From Planctomycetota bacterium (GTDB lineage: Bacteria > Planctomycetota > Phycisphaerae > Phycisphaerales > SM1A02), in contig VGYX01000005.1 in assembly GCA_016872835.1 (NCBI GenBank), forward strand, positions 1-64,000: DNA of 64,000 bases, given 5' to 3'. Each line of letters opens with the position of its first letter. The stretch's first letter is position 1. Positions 15,724 through 25,271 of the stretch are shown piece by piece. A program made the position numbers and the translations under genes. Below the pieces are notes generated by a model that ran no database searches, had not been told where the DNA came from, and worked only from the letters and a program-made list of their open reading frames with translations.

Positions 15724-17105
15724 GCGACGTGGTCGTGATCGGTGGAGGCATCGCGGGCATCGCCACCGCGCTTCGGCTGGCCGAGGTGGGCCGACGCCCC
15801 GTGGTGATCGAGACCCGGCGCAAGTTGGGCGGTCGCGCCACGAGCTTCGTGGACCCGCGCACCGGCGAGATGCTGGACAACTGCCAGCACGTGGCGATGG
15901 GTTGCTGCACGAATCTGATGGATCTGTATCGCAGGCTGGGTGTGCTCGAGCGCATGCAGTGGCACCCGACCACGTACTGGGCGAATCCGCCCCATGAGCC
16001 GGATCGGATGGAGCCAGGTTGGCTGCCTGTGCCGGGCCAGTTCACGGGCTCATTCCTGCGCATGCGGTTCATCGGCCTGGCCGACAAGATCGGCATCGCG
16101 CGCGCGATGTGGCGACTGCTGCGCATGGGGATCGCGGGGCGCGAGCACTGGCGTGGTCGCGTGTTCGTTGACTTCCTCCGTGAGACCGGCCAGACGGACG
16201 TGGCCTTGGAGCGTTTCTGGGAACCGGTCGTGGTGAGCGCGTGCAACCTGCCAAGTGATCGCGTGGACGCACCCTTCGCCATGCAGGTCTTTCAGGAGGG
16301 TTTCCTGGGCCATCGCTGGGCAAGCGCGATGGGATTGAGTGCGGTGCCGCTGCTGGAGCTCTACGACCCGGCCGAAGCGCTGCTGGCCAAGGTTGGCGGA
16401 CAGCTTCGCCTCGGGGTCAGTGCGCAGTCGATCGCCTTCGATGGACGGCGTGTGACCGGCGTGGTCACCGACGAGGGCTTTGTGGAGGGTGCGGCCGTGG
16501 TGAGTGCCGTGCCCTTCGATCGACTCGCCAAGCTCTGCTCGGACACGCTCAAGACGGCGGATCGTCGACTCCAGCGCCTTGATCAGATCGCCGTGAGTCC
16601 GATCGTGGGTGTGCACCTGCGCTATCCGGCGCGAGTGCTGGAGACGCCGCACCTTGTGCTGCCTGGCCGAGCCACGCAATGGCTCTTCGACAAGGGACTC
16701 GATGCCGGCGGCCGTCAACACGTGCATGCGGTGATCAGCGGCGCCGAGGCGTGGATGGATCTGCCCGAAGCCGAGATCGCGCGACGTGTGCACGCCGATG
16801 TGCAATGGGCGTGTCCGCGCGCCGCCGGAATCAGTCCCGAGGAAGTCCGGAGCGTGAAGGAGCGTCGCGCCACCTTTGCGGCGGTGCCTGGGTTCGCGGA
16901 ACTCCGTCCGGGTCCACGACCTGATCCGCGTGGTGGCGTGGACAACCTCTTCCTGGCGGGCGATTGGTGCGACACCGGCTGGCCGGCCACCATGGAGGGC
17001 GCGGTCCGCAGCGGCTACGCGGCCGCCGCGGCGATCGTTGGAAGCGGGGGCGTGGAGCCCGACTTGCCGATCGAGCCGCTTGCGCGGCTGGTGGGATTGC
17101 GTTGA
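15720..17105 (+). CDS. hpnE: Hydroxysqualene dehydroxylase HpnE
   Basis: 461 aa FAD-dependent amine oxidase-like protein that reduces hydroxysqualene to squalene. An N-terminal Rossmann motif (VVVIGGGIAGIATALRLAE) is followed by RKLGGRATS, and the C-terminus has the FAD block FLAGDWCDTGWPATMEGAVRSG. Starts in an ATGA overlap with hpnD; its stop overlaps the TTG start of queG. Together with hpnC and hpnD it supplies squalene for hopanoids. Confidence 0.93.
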   Translation: MSDVVVIGGGIAGIATALRLAEVGRRPVVIETRRKLGGRATSFVDPRTGEMLDNCQHVAMGCCTNLMDLYRRLGVLERMQWHPTTYWANPPHEPDRMEPGWLPVPGQFTGSFLRMRFIGLADKIGIARAMWRLLRMGIAGREHWRGRVFVDFLRETGQTDVALERFWEPVVVSACNLPSDRVDAPFAMQVFQEGFLGHRWASAMGLSAVPLLELYDPAEALLAKVGGQLRLGVSAQSIAFDGRRVTGVVTDEGFVEGAAVVSAVPFDRLAKLCSDTLKTADRRLQRLDQIAVSPIVGVHLRYPARVLETPHLVLPGRATQWLFDKGLDAGGRQHVHAVISGAEAWMDLPEAEIARRVHADVQWACPRAAGISPEEVRSVKERRATFAAVPGFAELRPGPRPDPRGGVDNLFLAGDWCDTGWPATMEGAVRSGYAAAAAIVGSGGVEPDLPIEPLARLVGLR

Positions 17106-18196
17106 GCCGCCGCGAGGAACTTGCCTCCGAAATCCTTGGGCGCCTCCGAGCGGCGGGCTTCGCGCTCGTCGGCATCTGTGAGGTCCGACCGATCGATCGG
17201 CCGGAGGCGTTCGACGCGTGGATCAAGGCGGGACATCACGGCGACATGGCCTATCTGGCCGAGCATCGCCGCGAGCGATGTGACCCGGGAGTGTTCGTGC
17301 CGGGCGCTCGGTCCATCGTCTGCGTGGCGGACCGCTATGCCGACGGCCGACCGGATCAGCATGGTCCACGTGGCGCACCACGCGGACGGATCGCGCGTTA
17401 CGCACGCGGCCGCGACTATCACGAGGTGCTGCGTGAGCGGCTCGAGCCGCTGGCGGAGGAGCTGCGTGACCGCCACCCCGGCGAGCGCTTCCGCGTGAGC
17501 GTGGACACCGCGCCGATCGCCGAACGCGATCACGCGGTGCGCGCAGGCCTGGGACGCATCGGGAAGCACACGCTGCTGATCGGACCACCGGGCCACGGCA
17601 GCTGGCTGGTGCTGGGCGAGATCGTGACCACCGTGGACCTCGCCCCCACGCCCGCGACGCCGAGCGACCCATGCGGAAGCTGCACGCGTTGCATCGACGC
17701 CTGTCCCACGCGCGCGATCGAGCCTTGGAGGGTGCACGCCGAGCGCTGCATCAGCTACCTCACGATCGAGCACCACGGCGCGCCAGCTGGCTGGTTTCGC
17801 GAGCGCGCGGACGATTGGCTCTTCGGCTGTGACGCGTGCATCGAGGCGTGTCCGCACGCGGCCCACACACTGCGGTCGCAGCGACTGCCGGTCCATCCGG
17901 CCTACGCCGCCGCCACCCGGGACTTCGATCTTGCCGAAGTCCTGCGATGGGATCTCGAATCGATGGAACGGCTTGGTCTCAGTCCGGTGCTGCGCAGACC
18001 CTCGCTTGAGGCGTGGCATCGCAATGCGATTCTTGCGCTTGGGTACGCGGACGCGGGCGTCGCCGTGACCATGCTTCGCGCATTTGCCGAGCGCCCCGAC
18101 ATCTCGGATGGACTGCGGGCGCTCGCGATGGAACAGGCTGCTTGGCTGGCTCAGCGTCCGGGCGCGGGCTCGGGCGTGGGCTCGGCTGCCGGCTGA
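17102..18196 (+). CDS. queG: Epoxyqueuosine reductase QueG
   Basis: 364 aa. Cobalamin-dependent last step of queuosine synthesis in tRNA. Two [4Fe-4S] sites: C191, C194, C197, C201 and C216, C243, C246, C250. The catalytic Asp region is SVDTAPIAERDHAVRAGLG. The start is a TTG at 17102 whose last two bases form part of the hpnE stop (TTGA); no Met exists at the family start. The 3' end overlaps the convergent lipoprotein gene by 46 bases. Nothing ties queuosine to hopanoids, so shared transcription may be accidental. Confidence 0.93.
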   Translation: MSRREELASEILGRLRAAGFALVGICEVRPIDRPEAFDAWIKAGHHGDMAYLAEHRRERCDPGVFVPGARSIVCVADRYADGRPDQHGPRGAPRGRIARYARGRDYHEVLRERLEPLAEELRDRHPGERFRVSVDTAPIAERDHAVRAGLGRIGKHTLLIGPPGHGSWLVLGEIVTTVDLAPTPATPSDPCGSCTRCIDACPTRAIEPWRVHAERCISYLTIEHHGAPAGWFRERADDWLFGCDACIEACPHAAHTLRSQRLPVHPAYAAATRDFDLAEVLRWDLESMERLGLSPVLRRPSLEAWHRNAILALGYADAGVAVTMLRAFAERPDISDGLRALAMEQAAWLAQRPGAGSGVGSAAG

Positions 18197-19629
18197 GCCG
18201 GCGTATCCGCGGCGGGCGCGTCGGCCGGCTCGTCGCCACCATCGGCAGCGGGAGCTTCGGCGGGCTTCTCACCACCATCGCCGGCGGGTGCAGCGGATCC
18301 GGCGTCGGCCGGAGCGGCCTCGGCGGGCGTGTCCGACTTCGGGCCCTCGAGTGCCTTGCGAGCCTCGGCCACGCGTGTCCGCAGCGACGTCGAGGCGGAG
18401 GACGTGTCGCCACTCAGGTCGGAATCCGCGGCTTCGAGCGCCGTGAGTGCCTTCGCCATGGCGGCTGTCCGATCCTCGCGCGCCGTCGCGGCGAGCTTTG
18501 ACCACTTCGAGTCGCCGCTGGCGGTCGCCATCGCGTCAAATGCGTATGCCTCCATCGAGGCGCCACCGGCCCATCGCTCGTGCAGCATCGCCTGCGCAAG
18601 GTGAATCGATGCGGCGGACAGCTTTGCGCCCGGGCCACCTCGCTGCACGCTGTTGGCGGCCGACTCCAGGCTTTCGGCCGATTCCGTCAGAAGGGCCTTG
18701 AGCTCGGCGGACACCTTCTCCAGCGCGTCGGCGGCCGCGCTGGCCCTCTGCATGGCGCTTCGCGAGGCGTCGGAGAGGGAGCTGTTCGCCTTGGTTCGCG
18801 ACGCCGTCACCGCCTCAAGCGCCTCGCGATCCGCCTGCAGTCGCGCGACCTTCGCACGGAGGGCTTCGGCGCGCTTCTGCATGCGATCCGCTTCCGGCGA
18901 CAGGTTGAGGACCACGATCTCCGCCGTCGCAGCCGCTTGCCGCGCATCGATGGCCTGCGTGGAGAGCGCCGCGGCTTCCTGCGTGAGCGACTGCGCCTCG
19001 GCCGAGGTGCGCGCGGCGGACGCGGCGGCGCGCTTCTTCGCGGCTTGACCCTCGAGATCGGTCGCCTTGTGACCCTGCTCGGTCGCGATCGCCTGCTTCG
19101 CATCAGCCTCGCCGCGCGCGGTCTGCGCCTGCGATTCAGCCTCGGTGGCCAGCGCAGAGGCGTCGTCGATCGCCTTCTGCAGGGTCTGCGACTGCTCGTC
19201 GTCACCCGAGGGCATGGCGCCCTGCAGCTGCTTCAGCGAGCGTGCGCCCTGGAGCGCGGACACGATCTGGTCGGCGGCGGACCGCTGCTTCGACTGCAAC
19301 TGCTCGATCGCGACCGTATCCAGACGCGCCGCCTCGCGCAGCAACTGCGCCGAGCTGAGCGCCAGCGCGGCCTGCTGGCCCTGCGTCGCGCCCGGAGGAC
19401 TCGTCATGCTCCTTGCGGCGGATCGCAGCGCGTCGGCGCTTGTGCGGTTGGCCGCAGGATCGGCGACGGCGACCTCAGCCAGCACCTTGCGCGCCTTCGA
19501 GAGGGCTTCATCGAACTTCTTCGAAGCCGCGAGTTGAGGATCCAGCGAAACCGGATCTCCGCAACCCGTCAGGAGCGCGAGCGCTAGGGTGGACAGGGAC
19601 GCGATGGAGAGCCGGCGAACCGTGGACAT
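18151..19629 (-). CDS. Ala-rich coiled-coil lipoprotein, unknown function
   Basis: 492 aa. The signal peptide has lipobox LLTGC. The mature part is almost wholly Ala/Glu/Gln/Ser-rich with long predicted coiled coil (about residues 30-430) and ends in a disordered Ala/Pro/Asp tail. The composition suggests a periplasmic scaffold or spacer, but no family is recognised. The 3' end runs 46 bases into queG from the opposite strand. Its promoter-like box overlaps the stop codon of the gene behind it. Confidence 0.75.
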   Translation of the reverse strand: MSTVRRLSIASLSTLALALLTGCGDPVSLDPQLAASKKFDEALSKARKVLAEVAVADPAANRTSADALRSAARSMTSPPGATQGQQAALALSSAQLLREAARLDTVAIEQLQSKQRSAADQIVSALQGARSLKQLQGAMPSGDDEQSQTLQKAIDDASALATEAESQAQTARGEADAKQAIATEQGHKATDLEGQAAKKRAAASAARTSAEAQSLTQEAAALSTQAIDARQAAATAEIVVLNLSPEADRMQKRAEALRAKVARLQADREALEAVTASRTKANSSLSDASRSAMQRASAAADALEKVSAELKALLTESAESLESAANSVQRGGPGAKLSAASIHLAQAMLHERWAGGASMEAYAFDAMATASGDSKWSKLAATAREDRTAAMAKALTALEAADSDLSGDTSSASTSLRTRVAEARKALEGPKSDTPAEAAPADAGSAAPAGDGGEKPAEAPAADGGDEPADAPAADTPAQPAAEPTPEPAPGR

Positions 19630-19638
19630 GGGCGCGGC

Positions 19639-19644
19639 AGTCTA
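19639..19644 (-). promoter_or_regulatory. TANNNT -10-like box before the coiled-coil lipoprotein
   Basis: Minus-strand TAGACT, 9 bases before the ATG at 19629. Its first three bases are the TAG stop codon of the upstream gene (19642-19644). Confidence 0.4.
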
Positions 19645-21111
19645 ACGCGGCTGGGCAGCGGGGGCTGCTGGATCGTCGACGCGGCCGGGCGCCTTCGGCA
19701 CCTCCAGTTTCACCGGGTAGTCCGGCCGTGGTCGGTACATGCCGCCGATCCACGCGGTCGCGTCCTCCTCGATCGCCTTCTGCAGCGGGGTCGCGACGGG
19801 CTTCCAGCCAGCGATCGCGGGGTGGGGAACGGGGGCCTCGTTTCGTGGTCGGCCGAAGCCCATCAGGATGGACTCCTTCGGTCGTTCGAAATCCAGCAGC
19901 GTCTGGCCCTGTTCCGTCCTGAAGTTCAACAGGACCAGAAGGTTCGTGTAGGCGGTGCGCGAACTCTTGCTGTCCGTCGTGGCCAGCACCAGACGGCCGC
20001 CTGCGGCCCCGCCGTGACACCGGCTGGTCGCGCAGTTCGGAATCAGCCAGCCGTCATGCACGCGCTTGCGGAACAGACGCAGGTGTTCGGGATCCTCGTC
20101 GATCCGCACCATGCCGTACAGGTCCCGCGCCTGCATGCTGAAAAGCAGTTGCAGCAGGCGCTGCGTGGACCATGTCTGCATGCGGGAGCGCTCGGGGCCC
20201 GCGGGTGGCATGCGCTCGTGGCCTGCGTAGCGCTCCTGCACCGCGGTCGGGAGCTCCAGCGCGTGCCGCATGCGCGGCGGCGAGCGCAGATCCGTCTCGA
20301 GCACGCGAATCATGTTCACGTCGTCGTCGCTCAGTCGCGGCACCACTTCGACACGCGTGGTCGTCTCGGCGCCGTCGGCCTTCGCGCGGGCCTTCGGTGA
20401 CTTCTGCAGCAGTTCCAACTCCGCTTCCGCTCGCACCATCATCCGTGCGGCCTCTTCGGAGTCGGCGTTCTTGCGGATCTCTCGCAGTTCCTCAAGCGCG
20501 ATTTCGGGGTGGTGCTTCGCGAGCAGCCATCGCACCAGTTCCATGCGGACGTCCCACGCGTCCGCGGGAATCTTCGCGCGGAATCCTGCCAACTGCTCCT
20601 CGAAGGGCGGCTCGCGTTCCAGCGCCAGGATCTCCCGTCTCGGCAGGGACGTGCGCGCACGCCCGATGCGCACCACCACCTCCTCGAATCCGTCCGAGAC
20701 GAGTTCCGCGGGGATCGTTCGTCCATTGCGCCAGCGCACGATCACCGGCGTGCCCTCCGGTGCATCCAGCAGAGGGATCGCGCTCACGATGGAGTTGCGA
20801 TCGACGGTGCGCTCCTCGCCTGTGGTGGTCTTCAGGGTGATCGAGGCCTCGCCCTCGCGGACCACGGTGCCACCGAACTCCTTGTAGTAGTCGAGGATCA
20901 CCCACAGTCGGCGCGGAGGTGCAGGGGCCACTGTCGCCTCGGTGGGCGTGGCGGACGACTGGCCGGAGCCGTCGGAGGTCGCGGTCGCCGGCGCAGTCCC
21001 GGACGGCGCCACCTGCGTGGTGCCTGGAATCGGCGGTGGTTCCGGTGGCGCGGCCGGAGGATCACCGGCGCGAAGCGCGATTGCGACCATCAGGGGGGCG
21101 AGCCAGGGCAT
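19642..21111 (-). CDS. Exported protein with CX4CH heme-like motif
   Basis: 489 aa. N-terminal signal-like segment, a Pro/Ala/Thr-rich linker (to about residue 65), a domain of beta-type sequence (LWVILDYYKEFGGTV and following), a helical repeat-like middle and a C-terminal region with NCATSRCHGG. CX4CH is a less common spacing of the CXXCH heme site; planctomycete proteins with similar N-C-x4-CHGG segments are often annotated cytochrome-like. Whether heme is bound is not known. It follows a GACAAT box 8 bases before its ATG. Confidence 0.7.
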   Translation of the reverse strand: MPWLAPLMVAIALRAGDPPAAPPEPPPIPGTTQVAPSGTAPATATSDGSGQSSATPTEATVAPAPPRRLWVILDYYKEFGGTVVREGEASITLKTTTGEERTVDRNSIVSAIPLLDAPEGTPVIVRWRNGRTIPAELVSDGFEEVVVRIGRARTSLPRREILALEREPPFEEQLAGFRAKIPADAWDVRMELVRWLLAKHHPEIALEELREIRKNADSEEAARMMVRAEAELELLQKSPKARAKADGAETTTRVEVVPRLSDDDVNMIRVLETDLRSPPRMRHALELPTAVQERYAGHERMPPAGPERSRMQTWSTQRLLQLLFSMQARDLYGMVRIDEDPEHLRLFRKRVHDGWLIPNCATSRCHGGAAGGRLVLATTDSKSSRTAYTNLLVLLNFRTEQGQTLLDFERPKESILMGFGRPRNEAPVPHPAIAGWKPVATPLQKAIEEDATAWIGGMYRPRPDYPVKLEVPKAPGRVDDPAAPAAQPR

Positions 21112-21193
21112 GGCGTCGCATTGTCGCCGATTCGTGGCGCGCCCGCCAGCGACCGCGTCGGTTAGCGTTGGGCGCTTTCAAGGAGCCTTCCCC

Positions 21194-22186
21194 ATGAAAC
21201 TCGGCGTCATGAGCGCACTCTTCTCCGATCGTCCTCTTGAGCAGGCATGCGAGTTCTGCGCCATGCACGGTCTTGAGGCCATCGAGCTTCCCGCAGGCGC
21301 ATACCCCGGCAAGTCGTTCTTCGACCCGGCCAAGGTGCTCTCGAGCGCCCGCGAACAGGACCGCATCAAGGGCATCCTGCGCGACCATGGGCTCATGCTC
21401 AGCGCGCTCGCGGTGCACGGCAACCCGGTGCACCCGAAGAAGGGCGTCGCACGCGACCACCACGCCGCGTGGGAGACGGCGGTGAAGCTTGCGCCGAAGC
21501 TCGGCACCGACATCGTGATCACCTTCAGCGGCTGCCCCGGCGGCAGCCCGAAGGACCAGCAGCCGAACTGGGTGACCTGCCCGTGGCCGAGCGAGTTCCT
21601 CGACGTGCTGAAGTACCAGTGGGATCGCGTGCTCGTGCCGTACTGGGCCGCGGCCACGAAGACGCTCGCCAGGCACGGCGTACGCTGCGCGTGGGAGCCG
21701 CACCCCGGCTTCTGCGTCTACAACCCGGACACGCTGCTGCAGCTGAGCGAGCGCGCCACGAAGGCGAGCGGCGTGAAGGGCAGGACGCGGCTGGGCGCGA
21801 ACCTTGACCCGTCACACCTGTTCTGGCAGGGCATCGATCCGGTGCTCGCCGCGAAGATGATCGGCGAGGCGGGCCTGCTCTTCCACGTGCACGCGAAGGA
21901 CACCGCGCTCGACCCGCACGAGGGGCCGCGCAACGGCTACCTCGACGCGCGCCACTACGGCCGACTGAACGAGCGAAGCTGGAGCTTCCGTGCGTGCGGT
22001 TGGGGCCATGGCACCGAGTTCTGGCGACCCTTCGTGAGCATGCTGCGACGCCACGGATACGACCATGTGCTCAGCATCGAGCACGAGGACGCGCTCATGA
22101 GCGTGGAAGAGGGCTTCGTGCGCGCGGTCGAGTTCCTGCAGGGCTGCCTGATCGAGCAGCCTGCGGCGAAGCCCTGGTGGGCGTGA
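21194..22186 (+). CDS. Sugar phosphate isomerase/epimerase (TIM barrel)
   Basis: 330 aa, AP endonuclease 2/xylose isomerase-like TIM barrel. The N-terminus MKLGVMSALFSDRPLEQACEF, the block GLEAIELPAG and metal-ligand candidates in AWEPHPGF, NLDPSHLFWQG, FHVHAKD and LSIEHEDAL fit the family. The substrate cannot be read from sequence. AGGAG lies 8 bases before the ATG, so this gene has a normal leader, unlike many neighbours. It is transcribed alone between two minus-strand genes. Confidence 0.88.
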   Translation: MKLGVMSALFSDRPLEQACEFCAMHGLEAIELPAGAYPGKSFFDPAKVLSSAREQDRIKGILRDHGLMLSALAVHGNPVHPKKGVARDHHAAWETAVKLAPKLGTDIVITFSGCPGGSPKDQQPNWVTCPWPSEFLDVLKYQWDRVLVPYWAAATKTLARHGVRCAWEPHPGFCVYNPDTLLQLSERATKASGVKGRTRLGANLDPSHLFWQGIDPVLAAKMIGEAGLLFHVHAKDTALDPHEGPRNGYLDARHYGRLNERSWSFRACGWGHGTEFWRPFVSMLRRHGYDHVLSIEHEDALMSVEEGFVRAVEFLQGCLIEQPAAKPWWA

Positions 22187-22216
22187 CGGCGGCGTGAACG
22201 CGGGGGTCGTGCTGGC

Positions 22217-25174
22217 TCAGTCGAGCAGCGCGCCGCGGGTGCCGCTGCGCTCGAGCAGCTTCGCCGCCTCCGCGCGATCGGCCTCGTTCAGGCTTCCGGC
22301 CTTCAGGGCGCCCACGAGACGGCGCGTGTCCTGTTCGCGCTGCAGGTAGCGCAGCGCGGTGCTCGCAGCGGCCTCGGGCTCCATGCCGCTCAGGAAGTCC
22401 ACACCCTCGCGGTACACGATCGTGCTCGCCAGGCGCTTGCTGATGAGCCACTCCACGTAGGCGCCCGGCAGGTCCTTCCACAGGCGGTCGCCCACGGCCT
22501 TCACCAGCGTGGCGGGCAAGTGCTCGATCACGAGCGTGCGGGCGAGCAGGCGGTCGGCGTCGCTCCAGCGGGCCATGCTCGCGTGGATCGTGTCGGCGGT
22601 CGCGTTGATCGCCTTCGAGATGCGCACGCTCAGCTCGGGCAGCGGCACGGTCGGGTGGCGTCGGCCTTCCGCCATGAGCAGCTCGGCCTCGCTGCGGGCG
22701 AAGTCGCGCAGCTTCTCCAGCACCTCCTCCACGTACGGCGCCTTGATCTTCAGGAAGGCGTCATCTTCCAGCAGCATGCACGCCTGGATCTCGTAGCTCG
22801 AGCAGATCACGCCGCACTTGTTCGCGGTGCTGTCCTTGATGATCACCGCACCGCGCGCGCTCAGCTGTCCGCGCGCTTCGGGGGTGAGAAACAGGTTCGC
22901 ACCCTCCGAGATCACCTTGGCGCTCGGCACACCGTCGCTCGTGAGGAACTCGCTCCAGTTCTTGTCGTCGATCGTCGCGGGGCGGCCGCCGCCCGGCACG
23001 AACGCGTCCGTCACCAGGCGATTGTGCAGGGTGTTGCGCAGGCGCGCGCCGTCCGGCTCGTCCACGCCGACCACGCGGCCACGCGCGCCGAGCTTCGCCT
23101 TGCTGAAACTGGCGATCGGCAGGCCTTCCTTGAACAGGCGCAGCAGTTCCGCGTGATCGAGACCGTCCGGATCCTCGCCCACGCCGCTTCCGTCGGCCAC
23201 GCCCACGATGCGCGCGTTGGCGCCGTAGTCGCGGTCCAGGATGCGCATCATGTTGCCGGCCACGTCGCCGTCCGGGCCACCCGTGATCTTCACGGTGAAG
23301 GGCTGCTTGCGCGGGTCGATGCCCACGGCCTTCAGCGCCACCTCCAGGAAGACGTTCACGCCCTCGCTGGTCACGCCGTAGACCTTGTGGTTGATGCCGG
23401 CGCCGGGCTTGCTGCTCATGAAGGCGGTCGGCAGCGCGTACTGGCGGCGCCGCGCGCGCGCCACGATCCACTCGATGTGGTCGGGCGTGATGTTCTCGTC
23501 GGGGCCGAGGTAGATGAACTCCTGGTGACCGAGACGGTCCACGATGCGCGACCTCGTCGCCGCCTCGCCCGTGATCAGGTCCAGAATGCTGTTCACGAAG
23601 CTCTTCACGCAGCGCGTGGGGTCGGCCGCGGGCTCCACCAGGATCGCGCACTTCGCGCCGCCCTCGGGAATGTCCTTGTTCTTCTGCTGCTGCGCGAAGC
23701 TCAGGCCGTAGACCTCGTCGTAGAGCTTGTCCGCCTCGCGGGCGTGCTGCACAGCGTCGCGCGGGCGGATCACGCGCAGGCCGCCGCGGGCGATCTCCTT
23801 GAAGCGCACGTGGAAGCCGTTGTAGCCGCGGCCATGCACGAAGAACGCGCCCCATGGCAGTTCCGGGCGCTGCTCGTCGCGAAGCAGGGCGGGGTCCAGA
23901 CGCAGCGCGAAGCCGAAGCGCGCCGGCACGAAGCAGTTCGTGCGCAGCGAGGCCTCGACGGCGTCCAGCATGCGTCCGATGATCAGCGCACCACTGTCGA
24001 GCGAACGATGCGCCTCGATCTCGCCGCGCAGGGCGGCTGCGGTGCGCGCGAAGGTGTCGTCGTCCATCGTGGCGTCGGGGTTGAAGCGCGCCATGAACAG
24101 GTCGACCACCTTCAGCGCCAGCGGCATGGCTGCCTCAGCCGCGGCCAGGATGCGGTTGAAGCTGTAGGCAAGACGGTCCTTGTGCACCAGCGTCTGATGC
24201 ACCAAGTGGCAGAACGCGGTCAGCGCCTCGGCACGGGCGAGGCCGATCGGGGCGTGTCGCGCCGCGAACTTCAGCGTGTCGAAGTCGAGCCACTTCACGC
24301 GCATCAGCTCGCTGCGTACGCGCTTCCACAGCTCGCCCTTCGGGTCGATCGACGTGCCGTCCTCGGTCTGCACCACGAAGCCCAGGAACGTCACGCTGCC
24401 GTGCGGCGGGTCCTTCACCTGGTCGAGGTACGCGCGCTGGATGCTCACCTTCGCCGTGCTCAGCAGGAACGCCACGCGCTCCAGCATGGTGCGCGTGCGG
24501 GCGTTCGAGAACGCGATCGTGATGCGGCTGTGCGTGGGCTCGGCCTCGGGCTCCAACTCCACCTCGGTGCCATCCGAGCCGCTCACGCGCTGGAACAGCG
24601 AGAGATGCTTGCTCAGGCGCAGCGGCGTGAGCGTGCCCATGTAGTCGGCGGGGGCGTTCGCGGCGTAGGTGCGCACCTCGGTCTCGTTCCAGTCGAGCCC
24701 GTGTTCGCGCGCCCAACGCAGCGCAGCTTCCACGCGTGCCGCCTGGGCGGCGTCCTTGGGATTGAAGGGCACACGCTCGCCGAACTCGAAGGTGTCCAGC
24801 ACGATCGCGCCATCGGCGCTCGAATGGATCTTGGCGGCCCGCAGCGAAGGTTCCATGGGCAGTCCGCCGACGATTTCGGCCAGCACGCCCACCCGATTGC
24901 CAGGCCTGATGCTGGTGACCTCGCGGCCATCCTTGCTGCGCAGCGTGATGTCGAGCGACGCGCCACTGGCCTTCGCCGCGATGATCGCGCGCAGGTGCTC
25001 TCGCACGGCTTCGGGCGAGGTGTCCTGGAAATACATCGGCGGCATCTGCCCGAGGAACCATGGCACCACGTGCTCCGCCGTCGACTGGAACTCGCGTGTC
25101 AGTTCTCCCAGCAGGGCGGTCGCGGAGGGGGCGGCGGGGCTGACGGCGGCAGGCGAGGAGGGCATTCTGATCAT
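22217..25174 (-). CDS. NAD-specific glutamate dehydrogenase, large type
   Basis: 985 aa; oxidative deamination of glutamate to 2-oxoglutarate. The length and the long N-terminal regulatory part place it in the 110-kDa class rather than the 50-kDa class. Catalytic core: RGGLRVIRPRD, the Lys in EGGAKCAI, NAD-binding GGPDGDVAGNMM, and SEGANLFLT. Start candidates are ATG 25174 or 25165; longer frames are rejected because they would run toward ribF. The divergent gap to ribF is 97 bases. Confidence 0.92.
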   Translation of the reverse strand: MIRMPSSPAAVSPAAPSATALLGELTREFQSTAEHVVPWFLGQMPPMYFQDTSPEAVREHLRAIIAAKASGASLDITLRSKDGREVTSIRPGNRVGVLAEIVGGLPMEPSLRAAKIHSSADGAIVLDTFEFGERVPFNPKDAAQAARVEAALRWAREHGLDWNETEVRTYAANAPADYMGTLTPLRLSKHLSLFQRVSGSDGTEVELEPEAEPTHSRITIAFSNARTRTMLERVAFLLSTAKVSIQRAYLDQVKDPPHGSVTFLGFVVQTEDGTSIDPKGELWKRVRSELMRVKWLDFDTLKFAARHAPIGLARAEALTAFCHLVHQTLVHKDRLAYSFNRILAAAEAAMPLALKVVDLFMARFNPDATMDDDTFARTAAALRGEIEAHRSLDSGALIIGRMLDAVEASLRTNCFVPARFGFALRLDPALLRDEQRPELPWGAFFVHGRGYNGFHVRFKEIARGGLRVIRPRDAVQHAREADKLYDEVYGLSFAQQQKNKDIPEGGAKCAILVEPAADPTRCVKSFVNSILDLITGEAATRSRIVDRLGHQEFIYLGPDENITPDHIEWIVARARRRQYALPTAFMSSKPGAGINHKVYGVTSEGVNVFLEVALKAVGIDPRKQPFTVKITGGPDGDVAGNMMRILDRDYGANARIVGVADGSGVGEDPDGLDHAELLRLFKEGLPIASFSKAKLGARGRVVGVDEPDGARLRNTLHNRLVTDAFVPGGGRPATIDDKNWSEFLTSDGVPSAKVISEGANLFLTPEARGQLSARGAVIIKDSTANKCGVICSSYEIQACMLLEDDAFLKIKAPYVEEVLEKLRDFARSEAELLMAEGRRHPTVPLPELSVRISKAINATADTIHASMARWSDADRLLARTLVIEHLPATLVKAVGDRLWKDLPGAYVEWLISKRLASTIVYREGVDFLSGMEPEAAASTALRYLQREQDTRRLVGALKAGSLNEADRAEAAKLLERSGTRGALLD

Positions 25175-25271
25175 GATGCCCAACGGCAGCCGCCCCAACA
25201 AGCGGAAACGCAGCCGCGTCCGGTAATCAAAAGCTCTTTCCTCTTGGGTCTCGCCTTTCCAGCCGATAGCC

